A stretch of 5,969 bases of DNA from an uncultured Eubacteriales bacterium (GTDB taxonomy: Bacteria > Bacillota > Clostridia > Monoglobales > UMGS1388): the NCBI GenBank assembly GCA_900551345.1, contig URVP01000097.1, positions 1 through 5,969 of the forward strand. The letters are read 5' to 3'. The notes below the pieces were generated by a model, which ran no database searches, was not told the origin of the DNA, and saw nothing but the letters and a program-made list of their open reading frames with translations. The position numbers and the translations under genes are program-made. The first letter of the stretch is position 1. Every line of letters starts with the position of its first letter. Of this stretch, positions 5,628 to 5,969 are shown piece after piece.

Positions 5628-5656
5628 TTGCAAGATATGCATAACGGTGATATAAT
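5628..5656 (+). promoter_or_regulatory. Sigma-A promoter of the purine nucleoside phosphorylase gene
   Basis: TTGCAA (5628-5633) and a perfect TATAAT (5651-5656) lie 17 bases apart, with TGA before the -10 giving an extended element. Transcription should begin near 5663, about 53 bases before the TTG start. The gene is thus transcribed separately from the transporter. Confidence 0.75.
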
Positions 5657-5703
5657 TATTTAATCATCGGTGTGTGGCAGTAATTCATATTTATTAGTAA
5701 AGC

Positions 5704-5710
5704 AGGGGGA
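5704..5710 (+). promoter_or_regulatory. punA: Ribosome binding site that fixes a TTG start
   Basis: AGGGGGA ends five bases before TTG at 5716-5718. An in-frame TAA at 5698-5700 rules out a longer reading, and no in-frame ATG or GTG lies between it and conserved sequence, so this site identifies TTG as the start. Confidence 0.8.
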
Positions 5711-5715
5711 TTTTA

Positions 5716-5969
5716 TTGAAGTATACTGAAATTGTACAAGCAGCCGATTTTATTAGAGATGCCGTACGGATTACTCCTAAAATAGCAGTAATTCTCGGTT
5801 CCGGTCTTGGCGGTTTTACCGAATGTGTGGAAGACCAAATAGTTGTACCTTATGATGAAATACCTAATTTTCCCACATCTTCGGCAGAAGGTCATGAGGG
5901 TAAAATAGTTCTCGGTAAGCTTAAAGGTAAATATATTTTGGTTTTTTCGGGAAGAGTGCACTTTTATGA
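5716..5969 (+). CDS. punA: Purine nucleoside phosphorylase, trimeric family (partial, 3' end outside window)
   Basis: This enzyme splits purine nucleosides with phosphate to free base and (deoxy)ribose 1-phosphate in cytosolic purine salvage. The first 84 codons are present before the right edge. VILGSGLGGF (25-34) is the phosphate-binding loop, followed by PNFPTSSAEGHEGKIVLGKL (50-69) and FSGRVHFY (77-84), which should continue EG. S29, H60, R80 and H82 have the same spacing as the phosphate-site residues S33, H64, R84 and H86 of human PNP. Translation starts at TTG, decided by the ribosome binding site and an upstream stop. It could be annotated punA, pupG or deoD-like; the family call is strong, but exact purine preference (guanosine/inosine versus xanthosine) is determined further along the protein. 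The complementary-strand reading here is a shadow. Confidence 0.93.
   Translation, partial: MKYTEIVQAADFIRDAVRITPKIAVILGSGLGGFTECVEDQIVVPYDEIPNFPTSSAEGHEGKIVLGKLKGKYILVFSGRVHFY

Noticed and set aside
5713..5961. Minus-strand open frame at the right edge
   Set aside because: It is the antisense of the purine nucleoside phosphorylase gene, whose active-site residues are conserved on the plus strand.

Overview
The window is AT-rich DNA that most resembles an anaerobic member of the Bacillota, class Clostridia. The evidence is a zinc-type L31, an [FeFe]-hydrogenase maturase (HydE), a lysine riboswitch in front of an NhaC-family transporter, strong AGGAGG-like ribosome binding sites and sigma-A promoters with extended -10 elements. 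It looks like ordinary chromosome. I see no insertion sequence, phage gene, CRISPR array, tRNA or rRNA. The genus cannot be named from this sequence alone.

Layout from left to right: (1) the 5' part of rpmE (ribosomal protein L31), minus strand, cut by the left edge, with its promoter at 231-259. (2) A lone plus-strand gene (415-1431) for a protein of the uroporphyrinogen-decarboxylase (URO-D) fold. It lacks the HemE signature and looks more like the corrinoid-methyltransferase branch. (3) A hairpin terminator (1441-1476) shared with the convergent operon on the other side. (4) A minus-strand operon: a diacylglycerol/lipid kinase-family gene (3419-2535) followed closely by hydE (2521-1487). 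The hydE ribosome binding site overlaps the stop codon of the lipid kinase. (5) A divergent regulatory region (3420-3889) with a minus-strand promoter for the lipid kinase-hydE operon, a plus-strand promoter, a complete lysine riboswitch aptamer and its terminator/antiterminator. (6) The riboswitch-controlled NhaC-family membrane transporter (3890-5515), probably a lysine importer, ending in a strong hairpin terminator. (7) A separate promoter and the first 84 codons of a purine nucleoside phosphorylase gene that begins with TTG and runs off the right edge.

The genes do not form one pathway. The clearest biology is lysine homeostasis: lysine-bound riboswitch, premature termination, less transporter. 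The most curious arrangement is a hydrogenase-maturation gene apparently coupled to a lipid kinase and away from hydF and hydG. I found no convincing new defence, mobile or biosynthetic system. The open questions are the substrate of the URO-D-fold protein, two AT-rich inverted repeats at promoters, and the reason for the lipid kinase-hydE pairing.
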